DNA of 31,645 nt, taken from assembly GCA_937927435.1 (NCBI GenBank), contig CALBDW010000108.1, positions 1-31,645 on the forward strand, in the 5' to 3' direction. Origin of the DNA: an uncultured Bdellovibrionales bacterium. GTDB lineage: Bacteria; Bdellovibrionota; Bdellovibrionia; Bdellovibrionales; JAMPXM01. Under the pieces are notes generated by a model. It worked only from the letters and a program-made list of their open reading frames with translations, did not search any database and was not told where the DNA came from. Both the position numbers and the translations under genes were made by a program. Below, piece after piece: positions 1 through 7,247 of this stretch. Each line of letters starts with the position of its first letter. The stretch's first letter is position 1.

Positions 1-33
1 CGTAAAGAACAAAGCGCGCCAGAACGCTTTCAT
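1..33 (-). CDS. 5' end of a leftward gene cut by the window edge
   Basis: Only the first 11 codons are inside the window. They read M-K-A-F-W-R-A-L-F-F-T, a basic then hydrophobic start typical of a signal peptide or first membrane helix. The ATG at 33 is preceded by a strong purine-rich ribosome site (GGAGGGGAG, 34-42). The gene lies 60 bases downstream of the leftward acetyltransferase stop, so the two could share a transcript. Nothing can be said about function. Confidence 0.4.
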   Translation of the reverse strand, partial: MKAFWRALFFT

Positions 34-93
34 CTCCCCTCCGATGGTCGATATTCAGTGAGCCCTATCCGTGGACTCCCACTCTGTCGCGCT

Positions 94-1095
94 TTAAGGT
101 GCGACGGTCTTCGAGGCGGAACCGAAGCGGCGCGCGATCTTAAACTGAAGTGGTGAATAATATTTCATCGCGTCCGTCCAATCGATACAAGCGCGTTTTG
201 CGCCGTTTACGCGCAGCGAGCGAAGAACAAGACCAAGTAAGAGCCGACCCGTTCCTTTGCCTCTTTGCGAGGATGATACTCCGATCGGGCCTAAACATCC
301 GTCGTTGGCTGACCATCCGGAAGCAGGGGCTGTATGAAGGGGAAGACGAAGCGCGCCCGGCGTCCATCCTTCGTCCAGGGGTTGGTATCGTGAGCGGACC
401 GCGATACGCGCAAATCCGACAGTCCAGCGATTTGGGGCGCGCAATAAATACCAAATGGCGCGTTTGGCGTCTTCATAACGCAGGAAATACTCGAACTCCC
501 TCGTCCAACGTCCGGGAAACTCGATTGCAAGATAGCGGCGGAGTTCCTCTTTTTCTTCGGGACTTGAAGCCGGAAGAAGCTGCCAGCCTTCGCTCTCGGC
601 CCGCGAAGCGGCTTCATCGATATATCGAGACACGGCTTCGCTTTCGAGTTCGCCGATCAAGTCGCAAGACTCGACGATCTTGAAGTCATGACGTACGAGA
701 GAGTCTAAAAGGCGCTTGTTGAGGTCCGACTCCATCGGAAGTCCGGGGACAAAATGGAACTCGTCGGCGCCGATCGAACAGCGCGACTTCTTCTCGCGCC
801 GGACTAAATCCAATAGCTCATTTATAAAGCCGTCTTCTGCGCCCGCTGCGATTTCACCCCAAAGGGAAAGCCATAAACTGCTTCCCGAGAGACCGGAAGC
901 AAGCCCCTCGTCCGAGGCGATCCCGTAAAGAACGGGCGTATTGGCCAGGCGGGCGAAGCGGTATTGCACAAGAGGTTGCTGAGTGAGGTTCCAAAGGACG
1001 TCGCAATCGCGGACTTGCAAATAGGGCCCCTGGATCCGGTTCCATTCATGCACGACCAATTTCCACTCGTCGAGCGCCGGGTTCCGTGATCCCAT
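94..1095 (-). CDS. GNAT-family N-acetyltransferase, possibly tandem-GNAT
   Basis: The C-terminal third shows the GNAT acetyl-CoA loop (LGPIGVSSSQRGKGTGRLLL) followed by a segment reading ACIDWTDAMKYYSP. That resembles the IDWT...FY ending seen in some two-domain GNAT proteins. The N-terminal half (about 150 residues) has no motif I recognise and could be a degenerate second GNAT fold. The frame is open up to a GTG at 1140. The ATG at 1095 is preferred because AGGAGG (1101-1106) sits 5 bases upstream, giving 333 residues. It is divergent from a PIG-L deacetylase, which suggests acetylation and deacetylation of a related amino-sugar-like substrate. The substrate is unknown and the pairing is inference. 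Confidence 0.75.
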   Translation of the reverse strand: MGSRNPALDEWKLVVHEWNRIQGPYLQVRDCDVLWNLTQQPLVQYRFARLANTPVLYGIASDEGLASGLSGSSLWLSLWGEIAAGAEDGFINELLDLVRREKKSRCSIGADEFHFVPGLPMESDLNKRLLDSLVRHDFKIVESCDLIGELESEAVSRYIDEAASRAESEGWQLLPASSPEEKEELRRYLAIEFPGRWTREFEYFLRYEDAKRAIWYLLRAPNRWTVGFARIAVRSRYQPLDEGWTPGALRLPLHTAPASGWSANDGCLGPIGVSSSQRGKGTGRLLLGLVLRSLRVNGAKRACIDWTDAMKYYSPLQFKIARRFGSASKTVAP

Positions 1096-1130
1096 GACAG
1101 CCTCCTGCATTCTTGTTAAGATCTTAGGGA

Positions 1131-1823
1131 ATGCTCTCACCTGTGTCGAAGGGAAAATTCAATCTTGTTTGCGTCGCCCATCCAGACGATGAAACGATCT
1201 TTTTCGGCGGCCTGATTCTGCGCAATGAGACCGCGCGACTCCCTTGGGTCGTTCTTTGCGTCACCACCGACGGGAATGAAGACAGAAAAAGGCAGTTTTA
1301 CGAAGCTTGCAAAGCTTTGGGGGTCGAAGAACCCTTATGGTGGGGCTTCCCCGACAAATACGAGGAACGTCTCAACGTGAACGAGTTGATCGAAAGATTG
1401 AGGACCGAGTTTCCAAACCGTCCGGAGAGCATCTACACCCACGGGATTATCGGCGAATACGGGCATCCCCATCATCAAGATGTGAGCTTCGCCGTTCACT
1501 CTGCTTTCCGCGATCATCCGCGGGTTTTCGCGTCGGCTTACAATGCCTATCCCGACTTCATCGTGAATCTCACGGAGGAAGATTATGAGAGGAAGAGTTA
1601 CATTCTGACGAAAATCTACGGCTCCGAAACGAGCCGTTTTCTGAATGTCCTGCCGTCGACTTCTTCGGAGGGCTTCGTCCGTCTGGATTTCGATGAAATC
1701 GATGCCATTTATGCTTATCTCGCCGGAGAACGAAGCGGAAAACTCGATGTGGGACGGTTAAACAAGTATCGTTGGCTTGCTGATTACCTGCCTCGTTTGC
1801 GGGGACTTCCGCGTCCGTTCTGA
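1131..1823 (+). CDS. PIG-L/LmbE-family N-deacetylase
   Basis: The hallmark zinc motif AHPDDE lies near residue 17, and the second conserved block GHPHHQDV near residue 123 supplies further metal and catalytic residues. Members of this family remove acetyl groups from N-acetylglucosamine-type substrates such as GlcNAc-PI, GlcNAc-inositol or GlcNAc-malate. Length (230 residues) is normal and no signal peptide is seen, so a cytoplasmic enzyme is expected. The ATG at 1131 has AGGGA directly adjacent, which is too close for a good site. A GTG at 1143 is an alternative start. It is divergent from the GNAT gene with only 35 bases between the preferred starts. The exact substrate cannot be read from the sequence. 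Confidence 0.85.
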   Translation: MLSPVSKGKFNLVCVAHPDDETIFFGGLILRNETARLPWVVLCVTTDGNEDRKRQFYEACKALGVEEPLWWGFPDKYEERLNVNELIERLRTEFPNRPESIYTHGIIGEYGHPHHQDVSFAVHSAFRDHPRVFASAYNAYPDFIVNLTEEDYERKSYILTKIYGSETSRFLNVLPSTSSEGFVRLDFDEIDAIYAYLAGERSGKLDVGRLNKYRWLADYLPRLRGLPRPF

Positions 1824-1929
1824 CAGTTCGCTTAAACGCCGCTGCTGGGTTCTCGGTCTTGGTGCGTAAGAATCGGAGTCAAGACGTCTCGTCTCTTCGG
1901 AGCACGAGTTTTCAATTTTCGGCAAAGAT

Positions 1930-1954
1930 ACAACATATCATCACAACATATTGT
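1930..1954. promoter_or_regulatory. candidate operator: direct repeat plus dyad
   Basis: ACAACATAT occurs at 1930-1938 and again at 1943-1951. The second copy extends into ACAACATATTGT, with perfect ACAA/TTGT half-sites around four bases. Repeats spaced near one helical turn in an AT-rich upstream region suggest a regulator-binding site for the cluster. No particular regulator can be named. Confidence 0.3.
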
Positions 1955-2142
1955 AAATCTCGACTGTTTATCATGTGTCATCTTCCGACGAATTCGGCGA
2001 ATCTGTGCCGTTTTTCACCTGAGTGGGGCGATCGGGACACGCATTTTCACATCATGATGAGAATATTTTGAATTGATCACAGAAAGAATCGCGAAAGTTG
2101 CGAACTTGACCTCAATTCCAATATCGCCTAACTCAAAACTGC

Positions 2143-2198
2143 GTCGCTCGAGGTGCGCCTCGAAACGCGCGACACGCAACAAAAGGAATTTGTTGTGT
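2143..2198 (+). promoter_or_regulatory. two adjacent hairpins in the cluster's leader
   Basis: Hairpin one is TCGAGG (2148-2153), loop TGCG, CCTCGA (2158-2163), and can extend through GTCGC/GCGAC with a bulge. Hairpin two is ACGCAACAAA (2174-2183), loop AGGAA, TTTGTTGTGT (2189-2198), a 10-pair stem with one G-U wobble. They lie 50-100 bases before the first gene. There is no T-tract, so neither is a plain terminator. mRNA-level control or a protein-binding dyad is possible. Confidence 0.35.
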
Positions 2199-2249
2199 CT
2201 GAATGAACAGTCGCGCGGTTAGAAGAGCGAGAAAGCAGAGGATGTGCAC

Positions 2250-3869
2250 ATGGTCCGTTCGGTGAAGCAAGATAGCCTTCGATCGAGAATCGCGACGACG
2301 CTCGAGAGAAGCTACGACAAAATCCTCCTGACCGACGACTATGTGACGTGGACGGGACAAGAAATCATTTTGAAGATGAGCAGCCTTCGCGAGCTCATTG
2401 AGTCGATGACGCCTCCGGGGGCGCCGGTCGCCGTAAGTTTTCCGAACTTAGCGGTGCAGGCTTTTGTGATATTGACCGTCATCATAAGCGGGCGCATTCC
2501 CATCATTTTGAGTTTCACCGAAATGGGAGCCGATCTTGAGCAGCGTTTACAGATGGCTCAAGCGTCGATGCTTCTGACTATGACCGGGGTTGAGGACCTT
2601 TCGTCTTTGGACATTCCTTTCGCAGTCTTGTCGCCCGACGCGACGGTGAAGGAGGCGGTGGGGCCATCAAGCTCGAACATCGGCGAGCAACTGCATCCGG
2701 CGTGCGCGAAATCCGCATTCATGCTCTTTACGTCAGGATCGACGGGCAAGCCAAAAGGGGTTTATGTACCCGAGCACGGCCTGTTGAAGACGATCGATTA
2801 CCTGACGGATTATTTCGGTATCAGCGCGCAAACCGTCTCGCCGATCGTGTTGCCGATCTGGCATAGCATGGCGTTGAACACCCAATTTCTTCCGACGTTT
2901 CTCGCCGGCGGACGCTCGTATTTCATGAACGCGTGGCTCAGCATCGGCCGCGTTTACCGCTCGATCCTGCTGAAGGAGGGAACTTTCGTTTCTTTGATCG
3001 GAGAGGTTTTACGTGTCTGCTGGGAAGAGAAAGACCGCAAGAATCTCCCGCCGGCAGAAAAGGTCGAGCAAGTTCAACTGGCGGGCGGCATGATCAGCGA
3101 GAAACATCTCCGCTTGGCGCGCGAATTGTTCCCGAACGCCGTTCTTCATAAAGGTTACGGGTTAACCGAAGCGATTCGCGTGACGATGATCAACAGCAAA
3201 ATGCCGGATTTCGCGACCGGCGCGGTCGGACGGCCGTTGCCTTTCGTCGATATCGAGATTCGAAACGAAAACGCGGCCAAGATTGAGCAGCCGGGCGTGG
3301 TCGGCGAGGTTTTCGTCCGCGGCGCCAACGTCTTGGTCGGTACGGCGGGCTCTCTTGAGTCGCCGGTCGGCCCCGACGGATTCCTTGCGACCGGCGATCT
3401 CGGGTACTGGAACGAGAACGGCTCGCTCTGCATTGCGGGACGCAACGACGGGCTGTTTAAGATCAACGGTCATCGCGTGTCGGGCTTCGAGATCGAGCAA
3501 ATGGCGTTGGAAACGTCCGATCTGATCCGAAACGCGAAGTGCATAGCCGTCGAAGACAATCGGCGGGCTGGATACAAGATCGTGCTCTTGCTGGAAGTTC
3601 CTGAAGACGTACAAGGGGAGTTTCTGAATTCGGAGTTCGGGGACATTCCAGAGAAGATCTGGAAGAAGTTTCAGACGCTCGCGCACTTTCCCAAGGAGAT
3701 CATGGTCCTGGAAAAGTTCCCGAGAAATGCCAACGGAAAAGTGGCGGTCGCCAAACTGAAGGAAACTTATCTTCAATCGCGGCAAGCGGCGTTGTTGGAA
3801 AGTTCTCACTCGCGCCTTCAGTTTTTCCGGCTCCGCACAAACGAATTACAGGGAAGAGTCGAAGCCTAA
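2250..3869 (+). CDS. AMP-forming acyl/amino-acid ligase (ANL superfamily)
   Basis: It activates a carboxylate as an acyl-adenylate and probably loads it onto CoA or the cluster's carrier protein. Visible motifs are the Ser/Thr/Gly-rich loop TSGSTGKPKG (residues 161-170), GYGLTEA, the ATGDLGYW block, the hinge segment AGRNDGLFKINGHRV, and the C-terminal FPRNANGK containing the usual catalytic Lys. Length (539 residues) fits a free-standing adenylating enzyme with no fused carrier domain. The ATG at 2250 is chosen because AGAGG (2237-2241) lies 8 bases upstream. A GTG at 2244 would be too close to it. It is the first gene of the nine-gene cluster. The substrate (fatty, aryl or amino acid) cannot be told by eye. 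Confidence 0.88.
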   Translation: MVRSVKQDSLRSRIATTLERSYDKILLTDDYVTWTGQEIILKMSSLRELIESMTPPGAPVAVSFPNLAVQAFVILTVIISGRIPIILSFTEMGADLEQRLQMAQASMLLTMTGVEDLSSLDIPFAVLSPDATVKEAVGPSSSNIGEQLHPACAKSAFMLFTSGSTGKPKGVYVPEHGLLKTIDYLTDYFGISAQTVSPIVLPIWHSMALNTQFLPTFLAGGRSYFMNAWLSIGRVYRSILLKEGTFVSLIGEVLRVCWEEKDRKNLPPAEKVEQVQLAGGMISEKHLRLARELFPNAVLHKGYGLTEAIRVTMINSKMPDFATGAVGRPLPFVDIEIRNENAAKIEQPGVVGEVFVRGANVLVGTAGSLESPVGPDGFLATGDLGYWNENGSLCIAGRNDGLFKINGHRVSGFEIEQMALETSDLIRNAKCIAVEDNRRAGYKIVLLLEVPEDVQGEFLNSEFGDIPEKIWKKFQTLAHFPKEIMVLEKFPRNANGKVAVAKLKETYLQSRQAALLESSHSRLQFFRLRTNELQGRVEA

Positions 3870-3885
3870 GACCTTGTGGTCTTAG
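3866..3885 (+). repeat. intercistronic hairpin spanning the ligase stop codon
   Basis: CTAAGACC (3866-3873), loop TTGT, GGTCTTAG (3878-3885) forms a perfect 8-pair stem that includes the TAA stop of the ligase gene. No T-run follows, so it should not terminate transcription. It may stabilise or process the polycistronic mRNA. Confidence 0.5.
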
Positions 3886-3914
3886 TCCCTCGCGCTTCCC
3901 GGGGTGAGAGGGCG

Positions 3915-4532
3915 ATGGATGAAGTAAAACTCAACTCCATATTTTCAGTTTACCTCGGGGTTGAGGACTTGCGCGTCGTTCTGAACTCCGAATGGTCAAG
4001 CCGCAATGCGAGTTATCGGGAGAAAATCCGGAAGGCCATTGCGCATTGGTTGGGAGAACGCTGTGGGCGGGACATTTCGTCTGTCGCCGACTTGGCAACG
4101 CTTCCCGAAGCAGACGGATACTCCCTCTCCGTTTCGCATTGCAAGGAAACAGGAGGATTCGCCGTTTCTTCCGACCGCCAGTTCTTAGGGTTTGACGTTG
4201 AAGTGAACCGGCGTCTGAAGGGGGTCCGCTTCCATCTCGTGAGTTTCGAAGAAGGCGAGTGGAGGGAAGCGCCGACGTCGGCCGCGTTTTGGACGGGAAA
4301 GGAGGCTGCCTTCAAGTGCTTAAAAGGGCCGGAGCAGCCGGCGGGACTGAAAGACCTTCGTGTCGGACGTTGGGCGTCGATCGAATCGAACGTTCACCGT
4401 TTCGAAGTGACAAGGGTGGGCAGCAGAGACGTCCGAGGAATGCGCGGTTTGGTGGTTGACGACGGTGAGCTGAGTTACGCGGTCTGTGTGAAAGAGAGAG
4501 GGGAGAGGCAAGATGCGCTGGTTATTGATTGA
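3915..4532 (+). CDS. Sfp-type 4'-phosphopantetheinyl transferase
   Basis: It transfers the phosphopantetheine arm of CoA onto the carrier-protein serine, presumably that of the ACP encoded four genes on. Motifs seen: SVSHCKETGGFAVS near residue 72, the Mg-binding LGFDVEV (Asp94 and Glu96), and FWTGKEAAFKCL (Glu130, Lys134), the family's W-x-x-KEA block. Length (205 residues) is normal for the Sfp class. The frame extends to a GTG at 3876 with no ribosome site, so the ATG at 3915, preceded by GAGAGGG, is used. The 3' end overlaps the dehydratase gene by 20 bases. A dedicated activator inside the cluster indicates a self-contained specialised pathway. Confidence 0.9.
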   Translation: MDEVKLNSIFSVYLGVEDLRVVLNSEWSSRNASYREKIRKAIAHWLGERCGRDISSVADLATLPEADGYSLSVSHCKETGGFAVSSDRQFLGFDVEVNRRLKGVRFHLVSFEEGEWREAPTSAAFWTGKEAAFKCLKGPEQPAGLKDLRVGRWASIESNVHRFEVTRVGSRDVRGMRGLVVDDGELSYAVCVKERGERQDALVID

Positions 4533-4974
4533 CCGGATAATCGAATGTCAGCCGGGGGTCGCGGCGGTCGGAATTAAGACGTTTCCTCGTTCCGACCTGT
4601 TTTTCATGGACCATTTCCCGGGGATGCCGATCGTTCCCGGCGTTTTACAGATCGAAATGATCGCGCAAATGGCCGGGAAGTGTGCCGCGATGGCGAACCC
4701 AGAAATACTCCCGGTCCTAGGATCGGTTAAAAACGCGAAATTCTACAAGAACGTCAACCCCGGCGATTTATGCGTCATCAAAGCTCGCATCATAAAGATG
4801 TCTAAAAACTACGTCGTCGGCGAAGGCGAGATCGAAGTCGACGGGCAGAAAGTCGCGTCGGCTTCGATCCTTTTCGGTGTCGTCGAGCGCTCGAAATTGA
4901 GTTCGAACAGCTTCGACGCCGTGACACAGGATTTTCTCGCCCGTCAGGGGCAGTCGGAGGGAGTGCTGGCATGA
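4513..4974 (+). CDS. FabZ-like 3-hydroxyacyl-ACP dehydratase (hotdog fold)
   Basis: It dehydrates 3-hydroxyacyl-ACP to the 2-enoyl form. The FabZ signature is clear: MDHFPGMPIVPGVLQIE with catalytic His34 and Glu48, followed by AQMAGK. Length (153 residues) matches FabZ. GAGAGG (4503-4508) lies 4 bases before the ATG. It overlaps the gene before by 20 bases and the next by 4 (ATGA), signs of translational coupling. Because no enoyl reductase follows in the cluster, the double bonds it makes may be retained, as in aryl-polyene-type pathways. That last point is inference. Confidence 0.88.
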   Translation: MRWLLIDRIIECQPGVAAVGIKTFPRSDLFFMDHFPGMPIVPGVLQIEMIAQMAGKCAAMANPEILPVLGSVKNAKFYKNVNPGDLCVIKARIIKMSKNYVVGEGEIEVDGQKVASASILFGVVERSKLSSNSFDAVTQDFLARQGQSEGVLA

Positions 4975-5729
4975 GTCGGATGATATGGCATAAACTCCTC
5001 ATTCCCGGCCCTGAAATTCCGAACACCGTTCTTCACGACGAGAGCTATAACGAAATCGTCGAGAACGTCCGGATTCATCCATGGGCGAACAACGAAATTC
5101 CGATTCCGGATCCGAAAGCGTTCCGGGCGATGAGCCGGGCTTCGTTGTTCCTTTCCCATGTGTGTTATGAAGCTCGTTCCGTTCTCGCCCCATTCCTGGA
5201 ACGCTCGCCGTTTTCAGTTGGAATCTATTGCGCCGTCGAAAACGGTCCGATCGACCCGGCTTCCACCCTCAAGATTCTCGGTCCGGAAGGAACACCGAAG
5301 ATCGGGTTCCCTGAGGCCTACCGCAGGTTCCGTAATCCGAAGATGTACCTCAAACAACTGCCGAACCTGGCGCCGGCGCAGATGGGTATTTTCATGGGAT
5401 TGCAGGGGCCGATGAACGTCTACACGCATTCGACCCACGGCGGTTTCCAAGCGCTTGAGCAGGCGGAGTGGGATTTGAGAACGGGTGCCGTGGAAGCGGC
5501 GCTCGTTTGTTCGGCGCACGCGTTTGACGACTTTCTCGTCGTACGCCGCACGCGCCATTACGACAACCGTTGTCTAGAAGAAGGAGCCGGCGCGATGGTT
5601 CTCGTCCCTTCGTCAACGGCAGACTTCACCAATTGGAGCGACCGAATTCGCGAAGACAAAGAACGTTATTACGGAATTGCAAATCCGATCATCAATCTTT
5701 TGAAGGAGGAAGAAGATGCAAGAAACTGA
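4971..5729 (+). CDS. short ketosynthase-like protein lacking the active-site Cys
   Basis: At 252 residues it is about 60% of a normal ketosynthase and covers only the N-terminal half. The segment GIFMGLQGPMNVYTHSTHGG aligns with the nucleophile elbow (...TACAS.G...) of ketosynthases and places Ser154 where the Cys should be, with His153 and His156 beside it. EEGAGAMVLV matches the family's SEGAG block. Such short ketosynthase relatives act as chain-length-factor-like partners in aryl polyene clusters, and that is the proposed role with the full KS two genes on. It overlaps the dehydratase by 4 bases and the ACP by 14. A catalytically active Ser enzyme is not excluded. Confidence 0.72.
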   Translation: MSRMIWHKLLIPGPEIPNTVLHDESYNEIVENVRIHPWANNEIPIPDPKAFRAMSRASLFLSHVCYEARSVLAPFLERSPFSVGIYCAVENGPIDPASTLKILGPEGTPKIGFPEAYRRFRNPKMYLKQLPNLAPAQMGIFMGLQGPMNVYTHSTHGGFQALEQAEWDLRTGAVEAALVCSAHAFDDFLVVRRTRHYDNRCLEEGAGAMVLVPSSTADFTNWSDRIREDKERYYGIANPIINLLKEEEDARN

Positions 5730-5994
5730 AATGCTTGCAGCTATCGAGGCGGCGATCCGCAACGTGGTCAACAACCCGTCGTTGCAAGTGAAAACCGAAA
5801 GCCGCTTGGTGGAAGATCTCGGCCTCGAGTCGATCGACCTTCTCGACGTGAGTTCCGAACTTGAGAACTCGATCGGCAGGGAGCTTGATTTCCGCGAAGT
5901 TGCTGAGTTCGCGAAGCAGAAGTCGGGACGTCCGGCCGATCTCAAGAGCCTCAAGGTCCAGGACATGATCGATTACATTCAAGCGAATCCGTAA
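5716..5994 (+). CDS. acyl carrier protein
   Basis: This is a small acidic helical protein of 92 residues with the carrier signature DLGLESIDLLD. Ser39 is the predicted phosphopantetheine site. The more common D-S-L is E-S-I here, as in many specialised-pathway carriers. AGGAGG (5704-5709) lies 6 bases before the ATG, one of the strongest ribosome sites in the cluster, which fits the need for high ACP levels. It overlaps the short ketosynthase-like gene by 14 bases and is followed after 7 bases by the full ketosynthase. It is the only carrier protein in the cluster. Confidence 0.9.
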   Translation: MQETEMLAAIEAAIRNVVNNPSLQVKTESRLVEDLGLESIDLLDVSSELENSIGRELDFREVAEFAKQKSGRPADLKSLKVQDMIDYIQANP

Positions 5995-6001
5995 AAGAAC
6001 T

Positions 6002-7246
6002 ATGAAGAAACACGAAGTCGTTATTACTAGTTACGGGATCGTGTCGCCGATCGGGAAAAACGCCGAAGAGTTCGAGAAGAACCTCTTCGCCGGCGTTTCC
6101 GGCGTAAGGAACGTTCGCGGCGTTCTGGTTGCGGAAAGCGACTTCCCGGTCCCTTACGCGGCTTATGTTCCCATGGATTATTTGGAACCGTCGAAGCTAT
6201 TCGCCGGACGGTCTCCTCAAAACCTTCCGAAGTCGTGGCTGATGACGGAGCAGGCGACGGTTCAAGCTTTGGAGAACTTGGATCCGCGTCTTCGCTTCGA
6301 TGCGGTGATCTACGGAACGGCCGACGGCGTGAACTACGAAATGGTCGAGAATACGTTGAAGTACGGCACACCCGCCGACTTCGATCACGCGACCACGTGT
6401 CCGGAATCGTCGTTGAATGTCTTAAGGGAAACGATGGTCCGGATGGGGTTCAACCGCATCGAGGACACGCAAATGATCAGCTTGAACAGCGCCTGCGCGA
6501 CCGGTAACCAGACGATCGGCATCGCCTACCAGGGAATACAGTGCGGGCGCTGGCAGCGCGTGATCGTCGGCGGTGTCGATTCGCGGTGTACACCGAGCAA
6601 TTTTTTGAACTTCAACATGCTGGGCGCGCTGACGACGGACGACGTGCCGCCGGAGAAAGCGAGCCGCCCGTTTTCGAAGGATCGGTCGGGATTCGTGCGT
6701 GGTGAAGGCGCGGTGACGATCGTGATGGAGTCGCGTGAGGAGGCGGAGGAACGCGGGGCGCACGTTCTCGGCGTCGTTTCCGGATACGGGTGCACGAGTG
6801 ATGCGTACCGCTTGACCGACGGACGCGAGGACTGCGCTTCGGTTATCCACGCGATGAGGGAGGCCATCCGCACGGCGGGCCTGACTCCAGACGATATCGA
6901 TTACATCAACGCTCATGGGACATCGACGCCGCTTAACGACCGGCTTGAGACGCTCGCAATCAAGCAGGTGTTTGGGGAGCGGGCTTATAAGATTCCCGTT
7001 AGCTCCATCAAGTCGCAAATCGGCCATTCGACGATCGCGGCGAGCTCCATCGAGGCTGTGGCGTGCTTGATGATGCTCAAACGGCAAATGGTCAGTCCGA
7101 CGATCAACTACGAAGTCCCGGATCCGGAATGCGACCTCGATTACGTGCCGAACAAAAGCCGCGCGGTGAAACTGACGCACATACTCAGCAACAGCTTCGG
7201 TTTCGGCGGGCAGAATACGTGCGCGGTTTTCTCGAAAGGAAGGTGA
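6002..7246 (+). CDS. beta-ketoacyl-ACP synthase (FabF-like)
   Basis: It condenses malonyl-ACP with the growing acyl chain. The full Cys-His-His triad is visible: Cys165 in LNSACATGN, His305 in INAHGTSTP and His342 in KSQIGHSTIAAS. The glycine-rich C-terminus SNSFGFGGQN is intact. At 414 residues it is full length. The segment after the second His (STIAASS) differs from the usual T-L-G-A-A-G, which marks it as a divergent, pathway-specific enzyme and not the housekeeping FabF. It starts 7 bases after the ACP and ends 1 base before the ketoreductase ATG. It probably pairs with the Cys-less partner at 4971-5729. Confidence 0.9.
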   Translation: MKKHEVVITSYGIVSPIGKNAEEFEKNLFAGVSGVRNVRGVLVAESDFPVPYAAYVPMDYLEPSKLFAGRSPQNLPKSWLMTEQATVQALENLDPRLRFDAVIYGTADGVNYEMVENTLKYGTPADFDHATTCPESSLNVLRETMVRMGFNRIEDTQMISLNSACATGNQTIGIAYQGIQCGRWQRVIVGGVDSRCTPSNFLNFNMLGALTTDDVPPEKASRPFSKDRSGFVRGEGAVTIVMESREEAEERGAHVLGVVSGYGCTSDAYRLTDGREDCASVIHAMREAIRTAGLTPDDIDYINAHGTSTPLNDRLETLAIKQVFGERAYKIPVSSIKSQIGHSTIAASSIEAVACLMMLKRQMVSPTINYEVPDPECDLDYVPNKSRAVKLTHILSNSFGFGGQNTCAVFSKGR

Positions 7247-7247
7247 G

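Larger units (their letters stand above)
1824..2249. other. 426-base non-coding leader region before the biosynthetic cluster
   Basis: The first two thirds are clearly more AT-rich than the surrounding genes, as expected for a control region. It holds two copies of ACAACATAT 13 bases apart (1930-1938, 1943-1951). The second lies in the dyad ACAACATATTGT (1943-1954). It also holds the 10-base palindrome CATCATGATG (2050-2059) and two hairpins (2148-2163, 2174-2198). A TTGACC at 2106-2111 has only a poor -10 partner, so no promoter is called. A 70-codon rightward frame at 1859-2071 has no family resemblance and no convincing ribosome site. Confidence 0.6.

Noticed and set aside
94..1823. GNAT plus PIG-L as a mycothiol-type MshD/MshB pair
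   Set aside because: Only general family motifs match, and no other thiol-pathway gene (glycosyltransferase, cysteine ligase) is in the window.
1859..2071. 70-codon rightward frame in the gap before the cluster
   Set aside because: AT-rich control region, no ribosome site and no domain-like composition.
2106..2134. TTGACC with TAACTC as a promoter for the cluster
   Set aside because: The spacing is 17 but the -10 hexamer matches the consensus at only two positions.
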